A stretch of 64,000 nucleotides of DNA from Bilophila sp964369665 (GCA_964369665.1 CAYJFS010000001.1:372001-436000); one strand, 5' to 3'. Numbered from the stretch's first letter, positions 53,070 through 62,787 are shown. Made by a program: numbers and translations. Notes: generated by a model not told the origin, from the sequence alone.

Positions 53070-54293
53070 TTACTGTAAAAACTGTGAAGCTGTTACAACA
53101 ACCACTGCTTTAATCCCCTTACATTCACCTGTAAAGCCAAGTCTTTCTTCTGTTGTTGCTTTTACATTGACATGACGGTGTTCCATATTCAATAAACTTG
53201 TAATATTTTTTCTAATGGCTGAACGATATGGACTCACTTTTGGAATCTGAGCAATAATAGTAATATCTATATGAATAAGTTTTACATGTGCTTTATGAAC
53301 CTTATCTAAAACTATGTCTAGTAATACACTTGAGTTAATAGCTTCATAGCTTTTATCTGTATCAGGAAAATGTTGCCCTATATCACCTTCTCCAATACAT
53401 CCCAGTAATGCATCCATTAATGCATGTATTACAACATCTCCATCTGAATGTGCTAAGACCTCTGGAGCCTCTATTATAGGTACACCACCAAGCTTCATAA
53501 CTCTTGCTGCTTGTGTTCCACCATCTTTGTTTTCTGTAGAGTACCTATGTACATCGTAACCATAGCCAACTATAGGTATATTACTTTTTTCTTTACTTAA
53601 CATCTTTAAGTCTTCAGCATAGGTTATTTTAATATTCCCTATTTCTCCTTCTACAATATGAACACTGTGTCCACACTTCTCAAGTAGTGAAGAATCATCT
53701 GTTACAACCCAATGCTCTTTTTCTGCTTTTATATGGCTTTCAAGCAATACTAGTTTTTGAAAACCTTGTGGTGTTTGTACAGATAACAAATGTTCTCTAT
53801 CAGGTGTATACTCTACTTTCTCTTGATTTACATATTTAATAGTGTCCGTAACAGGGATACCAGGTATAACAGAACTTATTCCTGACTTTAACTTATGAAT
53901 GACCCTATCTATAAGTGATAAAGAGACAAACGGACGAGCAGCATCATGCACAAGTACATGTGTACACTCTTTAGGAAGGTGTAAAAGACCATTTTTTACA
54001 GAGTGCTGACGTAATACTCCCCCACTAGCAACTCTATGTGGTATTTTAAAACCATATTTTTTTACTAAAGATGTAAAAGCTTCTTCTTCAGAGTTTTTTA
54101 CATCCACTGGAAAAACAATAACAATACCACAAACTTTAGAGCAAGAAGAAAATTGTATAAAAGATTTCCAATATAATGGTTCACCACAATACGTAAAAAA
54201 CTGTTTAGCTACACCACCTGAAGCCTGTAATAGACGGCTACCCTTTCCAGCTGCTAAAATTATAGCCCATAAATTCATATCATCATTGTTCAT
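53070..54293 (-). CDS. ispDF: Bifunctional IspDF: MEP cytidylyltransferase / MEcPP synthase
   Basis: Fusion enzyme for two non-consecutive MEP steps: CTP-dependent activation of MEP (IspD half) and cyclisation to 2-C-methyl-D-erythritol 2,4-cyclodiphosphate (IspF half). The IspD part has 'LAAGKGSRLLQ' with the usual Gly-x-Gly-x-R loop (about 14-25) and 'VLVHDAARPFVS'. After about residue 240 the IspF part begins 'GYGYDVHRYS' with its zinc ligands D and H, and continues with 'HSDGDVVIHALMDALLG'. Length 407 matches known fusions. The middle enzyme IspE is not in this window. Confidence 0.95.
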   Translation of the reverse strand: MNNDDMNLWAIILAAGKGSRLLQASGGVAKQFFTYCGEPLYWKSFIQFSSCSKVCGIVIVFPVDVKNSEEEAFTSLVKKYGFKIPHRVASGGVLRQHSVKNGLLHLPKECTHVLVHDAARPFVSLSLIDRVIHKLKSGISSVIPGIPVTDTIKYVNQEKVEYTPDREHLLSVQTPQGFQKLVLLESHIKAEKEHWVVTDDSSLLEKCGHSVHIVEGEIGNIKITYAEDLKMLSKEKSNIPIVGYGYDVHRYSTENKDGGTQAARVMKLGGVPIIEAPEVLAHSDGDVVIHALMDALLGCIGEGDIGQHFPDTDKSYEAINSSVLLDIVLDKVHKAHVKLIHIDITIIAQIPKVSPYRSAIRKNITSLLNMEHRHVNVKATTEERLGFTGECKGIKAVVVVTASQFLQ

Positions 54294-54414
54294 ACTATGT
54301 TCTCTCTTAATAAATGAAATAACATACCTTTAATTATAAAGGTATTCATTATAACTTTTGCTAACTAGTTAATAACAAACAATAAACACAGTAAAAAACT
54401 CTATAAAAAATAAA

Positions 54415-54770
54415 GAGCCAGGTTGTAAGCCGGGTTCTGTTTCCTTAAATAAGGCGACTGTCATTCTTCTAGGAATATGGTTACCCATATTCTCAAGCAA
54501 CCTACCCAGGAATTAAAAGGTCGGGCAAACCTAACATTCCTCTATTTGGTCTTGCTTCAAGTGGGGCTTGCATAGCTCATCATATCACTATAATGACTGG
54601 TGGGCTCTTACTCCACCGTTTCACCCTTACCACAAGTGGCGGTTTACTTTCTGTTGCGCTTTCCAAAGATCACTCTCTCTGGGTGTTACCCAGCACTCTG
54701 CCCTACGAAGCCCGGACTTTCCTCCCCATGAAACATGCACTGTATCATGCAGCGACAGTCCACCTGACTC
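54415..54770 (-). ncRNA. rnpB: RNase P RNA, bacterial type A
   Basis: Minus-strand RNA of about 356 bases. The ends form a nine-pair P1 helix (54762-54770 with 54415-54423, one G-U pair). Conserved blocks are visible: 'GGAGGAAAGTCCGGGCTTCG' near the 5' side, 'AGGGTGAAACGGTGG' with the P10/P11 region, 'GTAAGAGCCCACC' and, near the 3' end, 'ACAGAACCCGGCTTACA', the CRV region. A T-rich tract follows the 3' end on the minus strand (54400-54414). It cleaves the 5' leaders of the tRNAs above. Confidence 0.95.
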
Positions 54771-54778
54771 AATGTTTT

Positions 54779-54806
54779 TATATACTTTTCAATTATTCGT
54801 TTATAA
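54779..54806 (-). promoter_or_regulatory. Possible rnpB promoter
   Basis: On the minus strand TATATA (54779-54784) lies eight bases before the RNA 5' end, with TTATAA (54801-54806, three of six to TTGACA) after a 16-base spacer. It overlaps the end of the upstream zinc-ribbon gene (stop near 54793), so rnpB may have its own promoter or be read from that gene. Confidence 0.4.
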
Positions 54807-55590
54807 GCTCTTCTACTTTCTGAGAGTTATCTTCTGTATCATTTATCTTCTGTTGAAATCTATCTTTTTCACTAAAGTGCTCACTCCAATAAACAAGCCT
54901 TTGACAATTAGGACAATTAAATATTTTATCTCCTCCCTGTAACTCTATATATGTTTGTGGAGGAACAACTATATGACAACCACCACAAACACCATTTGTC
55001 ACAGGAACAATAACAGGATGTGCTAAACGACGTCGTATAAACTCATATCTTTCTAAAACAGGCCAAGGTATTTCTTTTGTATTTAATATACGAGTTTTTT
55101 CTAACTCTGCTAGTCTATTCTGTGCATTTTGCATATAGTCATCAAGGCCTGCCTGCTTTTGAGCAAGTTCATCTTTTAAAGATGCCCATAATTTTTCTAT
55201 CTCTATAAGAGTATTTTCTTGTAACTGCTTTTCATCAAGTAGTGCATTTTTTTCTTCTTCACGGTTTCTATTTAAGCGCTCCATATTATCCATCTCTCGA
55301 GCCATTGCTTGATATTCTCGAGAATTAGAGACTTGCATTAATTTACCTTTACTTTTCTTAATTCTACCTTCGTCACCTTCGATTTCTTGATGAATACGTT
55401 TTTCTTGCTCTTTAAGATGCTCAAGCTTTTCAAAAATAATATCTCTTTGGCTATTAGCGGATTCAAAACGAGAAGCAAGATTTTCTAATTCTTGTGGAGC
55501 TTGCTTCAACTCTTCTTCCACAATATAAATAGCATCATCTACTCTCTGAAGTGATACTAATTGATAAATTTGATTAAGGTACAAACTCAC
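54793..55590 (-). CDS. Coiled-coil protein with C-terminal zinc ribbon
   Basis: A 265-residue protein of the COG1579 type. The N-terminal two thirds (about 10-180) are a long charged coiled coil rich in Glu, Lys and Gln. The C-terminal part is a C4 zinc ribbon: C-G-G-C in 'GVCGGCHIVVPP' and C-P-N-C in 'IFNCPNCQRLVYW'. Members are thought to bind nucleic acid or to work near ribosome hibernation or secretion, but the function here is unproven. It lies directly upstream of rnpB and 40 bases after the Nif3-like gene, same strand. Confidence 0.82.
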   Translation of the reverse strand: MSLYLNQIYQLVSLQRVDDAIYIVEEELKQAPQELENLASRFESANSQRDIIFEKLEHLKEQEKRIHQEIEGDEGRIKKSKGKLMQVSNSREYQAMAREMDNMERLNRNREEEKNALLDEKQLQENTLIEIEKLWASLKDELAQKQAGLDDYMQNAQNRLAELEKTRILNTKEIPWPVLERYEFIRRRLAHPVIVPVTNGVCGGCHIVVPPQTYIELQGGDKIFNCPNCQRLVYWSEHFSEKDRFQQKINDTEDNSQKVEELINE

Positions 55591-55630
55591 AAATTACTCC
55601 TGCAACTCTTTTTGCCATATCTTAGGCTTC

Positions 55631-56422
55631 TTAATGAGTTGTATAAAATGGGTGAAAAGGATCATGTGCAGAAATAAAAATTACAGTTACACCTGAAAGA
55701 ATATTCTGCAAATATTTAGCCATACGATGCATCATTTCCTCTTCAAGACAAAAATGTCCTACGTCTATTATTGGCAAAGATAGCTCTAAAGCCTGATGAT
55801 AACGCACATCACCAGTAATAAAGACATCTGCATTTTGATTTGCAGCATGTACTGCATATGCTGCACCAGCACCAGGACAAAAAGCTACCTGATGTATCTG
55901 TTGAGGAAGTATACCTACAAGACGTGTTACAGATGTTTTAACCCAAGGTTTAAGTAATTTTTGTAACTCATCTATAGTCATTGCAGAAGATAATTGACCA
56001 ATACGCCCAAAGCCATATGTGCCAAACGTACCCTCAGCATTGACAGGTTCAAGCACCCTATACTCACATAAATTTAGCGCTTCAGCAAGCCATGATGCTG
56101 GACCATCAAGATTAGCATCTAAAGAGGTATGTGCTGCATAAAGTGAAACATTAGCACTAAGCAACAGTGTTAATGATCTATGATAGTAATCAAGTTCAGC
56201 TGGTAAGCGTGGCTTTAATACTAAAGGGTGGTGAGAAAGAATCATCTCTGCCCCATAATCTAGAGCCTTTTGTAAAGAGCATGGTGTGGGATCTAAACAT
56301 ACAGCTAAACAAGAAATCTCTTCTTTTGTAGAAGCAACCTGTACACCTGACATATCCCATTCTGCAGCAACGGCTAGTGGTGCAATTCTCTCTATCACTT
56401 GAATAATATCATTAAACTTCAT
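55631..56422 (-). CDS. Nif3-like dinuclear metal centre protein
   Basis: A 263-residue protein of the Nif3/YbgI family, hexameric proteins with a two-metal site; one suggested role is GTP cyclohydrolase-like, but it is not settled. 'WDMSGVQVAS', 'MILSHHPLVLKP' with the double histidine, 'YAAHTSLDAN' and the C-terminal 'GHFCLEE' carry the metal ligands. The family length is normal. It precedes the zinc-ribbon gene and follows purQ on the same strand. Confidence 0.9.
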   Translation of the reverse strand: MKFNDIIQVIERIAPLAVAAEWDMSGVQVASTKEEISCLAVCLDPTPCSLQKALDYGAEMILSHHPLVLKPRLPAELDYYHRSLTLLLSANVSLYAAHTSLDANLDGPASWLAEALNLCEYRVLEPVNAEGTFGTYGFGRIGQLSSAMTIDELQKLLKPWVKTSVTRLVGILPQQIHQVAFCPGAGAAYAVHAANQNADVFITGDVRYHQALELSLPIIDVGHFCLEEEMMHRMAKYLQNILSGVTVIFISAHDPFHPFYTTH

Positions 56423-56535
56423 ACTATAAAAATACTAACTCATAACCTACTTTAAAACAACATAGTTAAATATTTTATTTATGTTTTAAATTTATGAACG
56501 TCAAGATAAAACCCTTTTCTTTTATCACTTCCTAC

Positions 56536-57366
56536 CTAGTGCATATATTTATTATTACGTAAAAATTGAATAGCATTCTCAAAAAGACAAGTACCTAAGA
56601 GATGATGCTCACCACGTGTCCATCCAGGATGATTAGTTATATGATGAAAAGCCTCTGGGTGGGGCATTAAGCCAAGTATTCTTCCAGAAAAATTTGTCAA
56701 ACCAGCTATAGCTAAAGGAGAACCATTAGGATTATATGGATATGTTTGTGTAGGTTCTTCTGTTATAGGATCAGCATATTGAAAAACAACAAGCTCTTCA
56801 TCTACCAAATGCTGTAGTAGCTGTGTATTTTTAATAACAAGCTTACCTTCACCATGCCTAACAGGCATAGTAAGCAAGGTTTTTTCAGATAAACCCTGTG
56901 TAAAAACACAAGGGCTTTTTGTGTTTACTTTTAAATGAACCCATCTATCTTCATAGCGTGCGGAATCATTATGTGTTAAAGAAACCTGTTGCTCAAAATA
57001 TTTTCCATCAACTGCAGGTAATAAGCCTAACTTTACAAGCAACTGAAAACCATTACAAATACCTAGTACTAATCCACCATTACTAACAAAAGACTCTATC
57101 TTCTTTAAAAGTAACTGGCCATTTCCATCATGGAGATATTTCCACCGCTGTGCAGCAGCATGTGCAGCACCCAAATCATCACCATCTAAAAAACCTCCAG
57201 GAAAGACAAGAAACTGGTAATCAGAAATAAGAGTTTTTGTTGTTACAATATCTGAAAAATGAACAATATTTACCTGATCAGCACCAGCAAGTTTTGCCGT
57301 ATATGCCGTCTCATTATGAGAATTGGTTCCATACCCAGTAATAACTAATACACGAATTTGACCCAT
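56536..57366 (-). CDS. purQ: Phosphoribosylformylglycinamidine synthase, glutaminase subunit
   Basis: Supplies ammonia from glutamine to PurL for FGAM synthesis in the purine route. The class I glutaminase nucleophile is Cys104 in 'LGICNGFQLL', and the catalytic His/Glu pair is in 'GLMPHPEAFHH' near residue 246. I start at the ATG at 57366 (276 residues, 'MGQIRVLVITGYG') because GGATAA lies upstream and the Rossmann strand starts here; an in-frame start at 57432 would add 22 residues. The gene is slightly larger than short PurQ proteins and resembles the PurL-tail glutaminase form. Confidence 0.88.
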   Translation of the reverse strand: MGQIRVLVITGYGTNSHNETAYTAKLAGADQVNIVHFSDIVTTKTLISDYQFLVFPGGFLDGDDLGAAHAAAQRWKYLHDGNGQLLLKKIESFVSNGGLVLGICNGFQLLVKLGLLPAVDGKYFEQQVSLTHNDSARYEDRWVHLKVNTKSPCVFTQGLSEKTLLTMPVRHGEGKLVIKNTQLLQHLVDEELVVFQYADPITEEPTQTYPYNPNGSPLAIAGLTNFSGRILGLMPHPEAFHHITNHPGWTRGEHHLLGTCLFENAIQFLRNNKYMH

Positions 57367-57532
57367 AATATTATCCAAAAAGCTATCTATAAATAAACTA
57401 TTAATTTTAGTCTGACAAAAAAATTCAGTCAATGTCTATTACATAATGTTAAGACTAAATATAGACTATATGTCCATCATAATCCATAAAAAAGAAAAAG
57501 AATACATAAATTTTTTATTTTCTCTTACTATC

Positions 57533-57593
57533 ATATTTACTCTTTTTAGGTTATGCAGTTATAGCAATATTTCTTACTATCATTAAGATTTAT
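57533..57593 (+). repeat. Two direct copies of TCTTACTATCAT upstream of pyrG
   Basis: Twelve-base copies at 57533-57544 and 57582-57593, 49 bases apart, in the pyrG leader between divergent purQ and pyrG. Two identical 12-mers in a 196-base gap are notable, but base composition is biased. They could be a binding site for a regulator of pyrimidine genes or a chance repeat. Confidence 0.5.
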
Positions 57594-57628
57594 ATAAAAA
57601 GTATTTTTAAGTTAGGAATTTTTAAATC

Positions 57629-59287
57629 ATGAAAACGAAGTTTATCTTCATTACTGGTGGAGTGTTATCATCTCTAGGTAAAGGCCTCTCAGCAGCCTCT
57701 ATAGGTGCACTTTTAAGAGCTCGTGGTTTTACTGTTACTATCCAAAAACTTGATCCTTATATTAATATAGATCCAGGAACAATGAATCCATATCAACATG
57801 GTGAAGTTTATGTCACTGATGATGGTGCGGAAACTGATCTTGATCTTGGACATTACGAACGTTTTCTTAATACAGCTCTTTCACAAAAAAACAATGCTAC
57901 ATCTGGTGCTATTTTTTACAAAGTAATTACTAAAGAGCGCCGTGGCGACTATCTTGGTGCTACTGTACAGTTCATTCCACATATTACAGACGAAATTAAA
58001 TCAGCAATACTAAACCTAGCAGAAACAAGCTCTACATCTGAAGCACCAGATATTGCTATTATAGAAATAGGTGGAACTGTTGGAGATATTGAAGGCCTCC
58101 CTTTCTTTGAAGCCATTAGACAACTTAAAATAGATCTAGGTAGCAAAAATTGTCTCTATATTCACCTTACACTTGTACCATACCTTATTACAGCAGGTGA
58201 ACATAAAACAAAACCTACCCAACATAGTGTAAAGGAACTTCGATCTATAGGTATACAACCTAATATTATTCTTTGCCGTTGTGAGAAAGCTATTCATGAA
58301 GATATGAAAGCCAAAATTGCTCTTTTCTGTAGTGTTGATAAGGATGCTGTTTTTTCTGTTGCAGATGTTAAAAATATTTATGAACTACCTCTTAAACTTT
58401 ATGCTGAAGGCCTTGATCAAAAAATTACAACCTTACTGCATCTCCCTCAATACCAAGTAAATCTTGCACCATGGGAAAAACTTATCCATGTAATTCAACA
58501 GCCTAAGGACACAGTAACTGTTGCCATAATTGGTAAATACGTTGAATTAAAAGAAGCCTATAAAAGTTTACATGAAGCCTTAAGACATGGTGGTATTGCT
58601 AATAATATTAATGTAGAACTTTGCTATGTAAACTCTGAAGAAATTACAGCAAAAAACATACAGACTATTTTCAAGCACATTCATGGTATACTTGTTCCAG
58701 GAGGATTTGGTTACCGTGGCATTGAGGGCAAAATAAATGCTATACGTTATTCTAGAGAAGAACATATCCCCTTTTTTGGAATTTGTCTTGGAATGCAATG
58801 TGCAGTCATTGAATTTGCACGTCATGTTGCAAACATCAAACATGCCACCTCAGAAGAGTTCAACCCAATAGCACAAGATAAAGTTATCTATTTTATGAAA
58901 GAATGGTATGATGTTCGGAAAAAAACAATAGAACTTCGAGAAACATTAAATAATAAAGGCGGTACTATGCGTCTTGGAGCATACCCATGTAAACTTACTG
59001 AAGAAACTAAAGCTTTTGATGCATATCAAAAGGTTGTCATTGAAGAACGTCACCGCCATCGCTATGAATTTAATAATGCTTACCGAGAACAACTTGCAAA
59101 AAACGGCTTAATTTTTAGTGGTGTTTCACCTGACGATACTCTTGTTGAAATTATTGAAGTTAATAATCATCCATGGTTTCTTGGCTGTCAATTCCATCCA
59201 GAATTTAAATCATACCCAATGAATCCACATCCTTTATTCAAAGGGTTTATCCATGCTGCTTATGTATATAAAGAAAATAACCCATAA
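57629..59287 (+). CDS. pyrG: CTP synthase
   Basis: Makes CTP from UTP with glutamine as nitrogen source. The synthetase domain starts 'FITGGVLSSLGKGLSAASIG' with 'KLDPYINIDPGTMNPYQHGE', and the glutaminase domain has the nucleophile Cys386 in 'GICLGMQC' and 'GCQFHPEFKSYP' with the catalytic His and Glu near 515. Length 552 is normal. A TAGGAA ribosome site lies upstream. It heads an apparent operon of pyrG-kdsA-kdsC-lptC and the lpt genes; CTP is needed for CMP-KDO activation, which fits. Confidence 0.97.
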   Translation: MKTKFIFITGGVLSSLGKGLSAASIGALLRARGFTVTIQKLDPYINIDPGTMNPYQHGEVYVTDDGAETDLDLGHYERFLNTALSQKNNATSGAIFYKVITKERRGDYLGATVQFIPHITDEIKSAILNLAETSSTSEAPDIAIIEIGGTVGDIEGLPFFEAIRQLKIDLGSKNCLYIHLTLVPYLITAGEHKTKPTQHSVKELRSIGIQPNIILCRCEKAIHEDMKAKIALFCSVDKDAVFSVADVKNIYELPLKLYAEGLDQKITTLLHLPQYQVNLAPWEKLIHVIQQPKDTVTVAIIGKYVELKEAYKSLHEALRHGGIANNINVELCYVNSEEITAKNIQTIFKHIHGILVPGGFGYRGIEGKINAIRYSREEHIPFFGICLGMQCAVIEFARHVANIKHATSEEFNPIAQDKVIYFMKEWYDVRKKTIELRETLNNKGGTMRLGAYPCKLTEETKAFDAYQKVVIEERHRHRYEFNNAYREQLAKNGLIFSGVSPDDTLVEIIEVNNHPWFLGCQFHPEFKSYPMNPHPLFKGFIHAAYVYKENNP

Positions 59288-59301
59288 CAAGAACATTTAT
59301 T

Positions 59302-60108
59302 ATGGATATAGAAAAACTATATAACCAACTTACCACAAAACATTTTGTTTTTGCTGGACCATGTGTTTTAGAAACAGAAGAAATTACTCTTAAAACTGCT
59401 TATGGTGTTGCTGAAGCAGCAGAAAGATCAGGTCTTGTTGCTGTATTTAAAAGTTCATGGGACAAAGCAAATAGAACATCAAATACTTCCTACAGAGGCC
59501 CAAAATTTGATCAAGCGCTAGAATGGCTTATAAAAGTCAAAAAAGAAACTAGTCTTCCTATAGTTACAGACATACATCTTCCAGAACAAGCCCTAATTGT
59601 TGCTGAAATAGCTGAAGTTATCCAGATACCTGCCTTTCTTTGTCGACAAACTGACTTACTACAACATGCAGCAAAAACTGGACATATTATTAATATAAAA
59701 AAAGGACAATTTCTTGCCCCATGGGATATGAAAGCTGCCTGTGAAAAAATTTTTTCAATAGGTAATAATAAGTTACTTCTTACAGAGCGAGGAACAACTT
59801 TTGGCTATAATAATCTTGTTGTTGATTTTCGCTCTATACCTATTATGCAAGAATTTAATATACCTATTATTTTTGATGCAACACACTCAGTACAACTACC
59901 TGGAGGAAAGGGTGATGCCTCAGGTGGTGAACGAAAATACATAGAGAAACTTTCTTATGCAGCTGCAGCTATAGGAGCTAATGGGATCTTCCTTGAATGT
60001 CACCCTGAACCCAACAACGCTTTATGTGATGGGCCCAATAGCTTATATTTAAAAGATCTTTTACCTCTTTTACAAAAACTATCTACTATTTGGGAGTTAG
60101 CATTATGA
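59302..60108 (+). CDS. kdsA: 3-deoxy-8-phosphooctulonate synthase (KDO8P synthase)
   Basis: Condenses phosphoenolpyruvate with arabinose 5-phosphate to make KDO8P for LPS. 'FVFAGPCVLETEE' at the N-terminus, 'FKSSWDKANRTS' with the substrate-binding loop, and 'PIIFDATHSVQLPGG' are the family signature. Length 268 is typical. It follows pyrG after 14 bases and overlaps the kdsC start by four bases (ATGA). Confidence 0.96.
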   Translation: MDIEKLYNQLTTKHFVFAGPCVLETEEITLKTAYGVAEAAERSGLVAVFKSSWDKANRTSNTSYRGPKFDQALEWLIKVKKETSLPIVTDIHLPEQALIVAEIAEVIQIPAFLCRQTDLLQHAAKTGHIINIKKGQFLAPWDMKAACEKIFSIGNNKLLLTERGTTFGYNNLVVDFRSIPIMQEFNIPIIFDATHSVQLPGGKGDASGGERKYIEKLSYAAAAIGANGIFLECHPEPNNALCDGPNSLYLKDLLPLLQKLSTIWELAL

Positions 60109-60698
60109 GTATAAATACATCTATTCCTATAGATCTTCATAAATATCCACAAAATTTTCATACATTAAATGATGAAGTAAAAACACGTGCTTGTCATATA
60201 AAACTCCTTGTCCTTGATGTAGATGGTGTTATGACAGATGGAGGCCTCTACTATGATCATAGTGGCCTTTGTATGAAACGCTTCCATGTACTTGATGGTC
60301 TTGGAATACAAATGGCACAAGAAGTAGAAATTATGATAGCCGTTATCTCTGGATCAGATATCTCTACTGTTAAAAAACGACTTGAATATATAGGTATCAA
60401 AGAATATCATGGTAATATCGTTAATAAGTATCAACAATTAAAAAGCATCCTTGAACAAAAAAAACTTCACTGGAATGATGTTGCTTATGTAGGTGATGAC
60501 CTAGTAGACTTAGCAGTAATGACTAGTGTTGGTTTACCAATAGCTGTATCTAATGCGGTTCCAGAAATAAAAAGTATAGCAAAATATATAACACAAAGAC
60601 ATGGTGGATGTGGTGCCGTAAGAGAAACTATTGATCTACTTCTTTTTTGCCAAGGTAAAAAAGAAGAACTTCTTCATAGGTGGATACATCTTAAATGA
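60105..60698 (+). CDS. kdsC: 3-deoxy-D-manno-octulosonate 8-phosphate phosphatase (HAD type)
   Basis: Removes phosphate from KDO8P to give KDO. The HAD catalytic Asp pair is D38 and D40 in 'LVLDVDGVMTDGGLYYD', and 'YVGDDLVDLAVM' is the third HAD motif. I take the ATG at 60105, an ATGA overlap with kdsA with GGAG upstream, giving 197 residues; the frame extends five codons further upstream. It is somewhat longer at the N-terminus than E. coli KdsC. Confidence 0.94.
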   Translation: MSINTSIPIDLHKYPQNFHTLNDEVKTRACHIKLLVLDVDGVMTDGGLYYDHSGLCMKRFHVLDGLGIQMAQEVEIMIAVISGSDISTVKKRLEYIGIKEYHGNIVNKYQQLKSILEQKKLHWNDVAYVGDDLVDLAVMTSVGLPIAVSNAVPEIKSIAKYITQRHGGCGAVRETIDLLLFCQGKKEELLHRWIHLK

Positions 60699-61315
60699 AA
60701 AAGTTTATCTCCACACTTCTTATTGTTAGTATTTTTATTATTTTAAGTATATGGTGGTTCTACAATCAAACATCTTCTTCCCCACAATCAATAAATGCAG
60801 ATTTTTCTTTAGTATCCCAAAAACAAGAGTTCCATAACCTTGAGGAAACGCTTAATCTAGCACTTAAAGGTGTTAACCTTGTTCAAGGAGAAAATGGCAT
60901 TGAACTTTGGCGCCTTAAAGCTTCATGGGCTAAACTTTCACGAGATGGAGATACTATTGATGTTGATAACCCCATTGTAAATTATATACTTGGAGATACC
61001 TCAAAAGGGGACACATCAAACAATGAAACAATCCAAGTTTCTGCAAATAAAGGAATCATAACTGATAAACAACGAGCTATTACACTTTGGGGCAATGTTG
61101 TTATCACCCAAGATGAAAAAAATATTACTGGACCTAAAATGACATACAACACAACTAAAAGAGTGATTGTCTTCCCTGATGGAGTAAATTTTTATAGTCC
61201 TATAGCTATAGGTTCCGCCAAAAAAATTACTTGGAATCTTGATTCAAATGTCATTAAAGCAACAGGTGATATAAAAACTATATTGAACTCTAAAAAAAAT
61301 ATAAAAAGTAAATAA
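60695..61315 (+). CDS. lptC: LPS export protein LptC
   Basis: Inner-membrane protein with one N-terminal helix (about residues 4-22) and a periplasmic beta-jellyroll that hands LPS from LptB2FG to LptA. The 206 residues contain 'LALKGVNLVQGENGIELWRLKA' and 'ISANKGI'-like and 'LWGNVVITQDEKN' repeats typical of LptC/LptA folds. It overlaps kdsC by four bases. The call relies partly on position between kdsC and lptA. Confidence 0.87.
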   Translation: MKKFISTLLIVSIFIILSIWWFYNQTSSSPQSINADFSLVSQKQEFHNLEETLNLALKGVNLVQGENGIELWRLKASWAKLSRDGDTIDVDNPIVNYILGDTSKGDTSNNETIQVSANKGIITDKQRAITLWGNVVITQDEKNITGPKMTYNTTKRVIVFPDGVNFYSPIAIGSAKKITWNLDSNVIKATGDIKTILNSKKNIKSK

Positions 61316-61383
61316 AAAAAGTTGTAATTATTAATTTATTAAGATTATAGTTTTTGCTATAAAGATACTACCTTGAGGATAAC

Positions 61384-61944
61384 ATGTATACCTTTTATTT
61401 TTATATTACACATTTTCTTAGTCTTTTTATAGCTTTAATATTTTTTGTTCCAACTATTGTTTATGCAAATAGTCCATTTGAAAAAGTAGAAACAAATATC
61501 ACATCTGATGAACTTACATATTATGCAGAAGACCAAAAAATTATTTTTAATAAAGATGTCAAAGTCCAAAGGCCTGACTTTGAACTTACTGCTGAACAAC
61601 TCATTATTTACTTAAAAAAACAACCAGAACAACCAGAAAATGCCCACTCCAAAAGTGCTTTACCTACTGAAATGACTAATAGTGAGATACAAAAAATAGT
61701 TGCAAAAAATAATGTTCGTATTCAACAAGATAAACATTTTGGTACATGTAATGTAGCAACATATACTGAAGAAACTGGTGTTATTGTTTTAGAAGGATCA
61801 CCAATATTAACTAACGGAAAAAATAGTGTTTCTGGAGAAAAGATTCTATACTTTACACATGAACAAAAAAGTGAAGTTATTGGCGGCAATAGTAAACGTG
61901 TTAATGCAAAGTTTTCTACAGATAAAAAGCTAAAAGGAAAATAA
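61384..61944 (+). CDS. lptA: LPS export protein LptA (OstA-like), periplasmic
   Basis: Periplasmic bridge protein that moves LPS to the outer membrane. A signal peptide ends near 'VYANSPFEK' (about residues 26-34). The OstA beta-jellyroll follows with 'ITSDELTYYAEDQKIIFNKDVKVQRPDFELTAEQL' (quoted only as landmarks: ITSDELTY and DFELTAEQL) and a linker rich in Glu, Pro and Lys. The product of 186 residues fits. GAGGAT precedes the ATG. Its stop adjoins the lptB start directly. Confidence 0.9.
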   Translation: MYTFYFYITHFLSLFIALIFFVPTIVYANSPFEKVETNITSDELTYYAEDQKIIFNKDVKVQRPDFELTAEQLIIYLKKQPEQPENAHSKSALPTEMTNSEIQKIVAKNNVRIQQDKHFGTCNVATYTEETGVIVLEGSPILTNGKNSVSGEKILYFTHEQKSEVIGGNSKRVNAKFSTDKKLKGK

Positions 61945-62667
61945 ATGACAACACTATCAGGTGTTGATCTAAAAAAGTTATATGGAACACGTGAAGTTGT
62001 TTGTGGTGTTTCACCTATTATCCATCAGGGAGAAATCGTTGGACTTCTTGGACCTAATGGTGCTGGTAAGACAACATCTTTCTATATGCTGACTGGTATC
62101 GTCAAACCTTCTAGTGGATCTGTATTCCTTGAAAATAAAAATATTGTAACTTGGCCCCTTTATGAACGTGCTCGATTTGGTATATCATATTTACCTCAAG
62201 AAAGCTCTATCTTTCGGCATCTTACTGTTTACCAAAATTTACAAGTTGTTTTAGAGTACACAACATACTCAAAACAAAAACAAAAAGAAAAAGCACACAC
62301 ATTACTTGAAGAGTTTGGCCTTATTGCACTTAAAGACTCTCAAGCTATGCATCTTTCTGGTGGAGAACGCAGAAGGCTTGAAATAGCTAGATCTCTTATT
62401 CGTGAACCAAAATTTATTTTACTTGATGAACCATTTGCAGGTATAGATCCACTTGCTATATCTGGTATCCAAAATATCATTCAAGCATTGTGCACTAAAA
62501 ATATTGGTGTGCTCATATCTGATCATAATGTCCGTGAAACATTAAATATCTGTAATAGAGCATACCTTATGGTAAAAGGACAAGTTATTCTTACAGGTAC
62601 TCCTGAAGAAATAATCAATAATGAAAATGCTCGAAATGCATACTTAGGAGATACATTTTGCCTATAA
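61945..62667 (+). CDS. lptB: LPS export ABC transporter ATPase LptB
   Basis: Cytoplasmic ATPase that powers LPS extraction from the inner membrane with LptF and LptG. Walker A GPNGAGKTT is at residues 36-44, the ABC signature LSGGE is at 137-141, and Walker B 'FILLDEPFAGIDP' with the catalytic Glu follows. Length 240 is typical. It begins immediately after the lptA stop and precedes rpoN by 120 bases, the usual gene order. Confidence 0.97.
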   Translation: MTTLSGVDLKKLYGTREVVCGVSPIIHQGEIVGLLGPNGAGKTTSFYMLTGIVKPSSGSVFLENKNIVTWPLYERARFGISYLPQESSIFRHLTVYQNLQVVLEYTTYSKQKQKEKAHTLLEEFGLIALKDSQAMHLSGGERRRLEIARSLIREPKFILLDEPFAGIDPLAISGIQNIIQALCTKNIGVLISDHNVRETLNICNRAYLMVKGQVILTGTPEEIINNENARNAYLGDTFCL

Positions 62668-62787
62668 AAACGTTTTTATTTTATGTGATCTAGCAAGCAG
62701 TATTTTAGATCTTTCATATTGAAACATCATGTACACTACGTTATGCTTATACACAATATTATATAGACTGCTATAACAAGGACATGT

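Noticed and set aside
54568..54942. Plus-strand open frames of 124 and 76 codons
   Set aside because: They lie opposite RNase P RNA and the zinc-ribbon gene; the structured RNA explains the open frame, and the protein has no family features.
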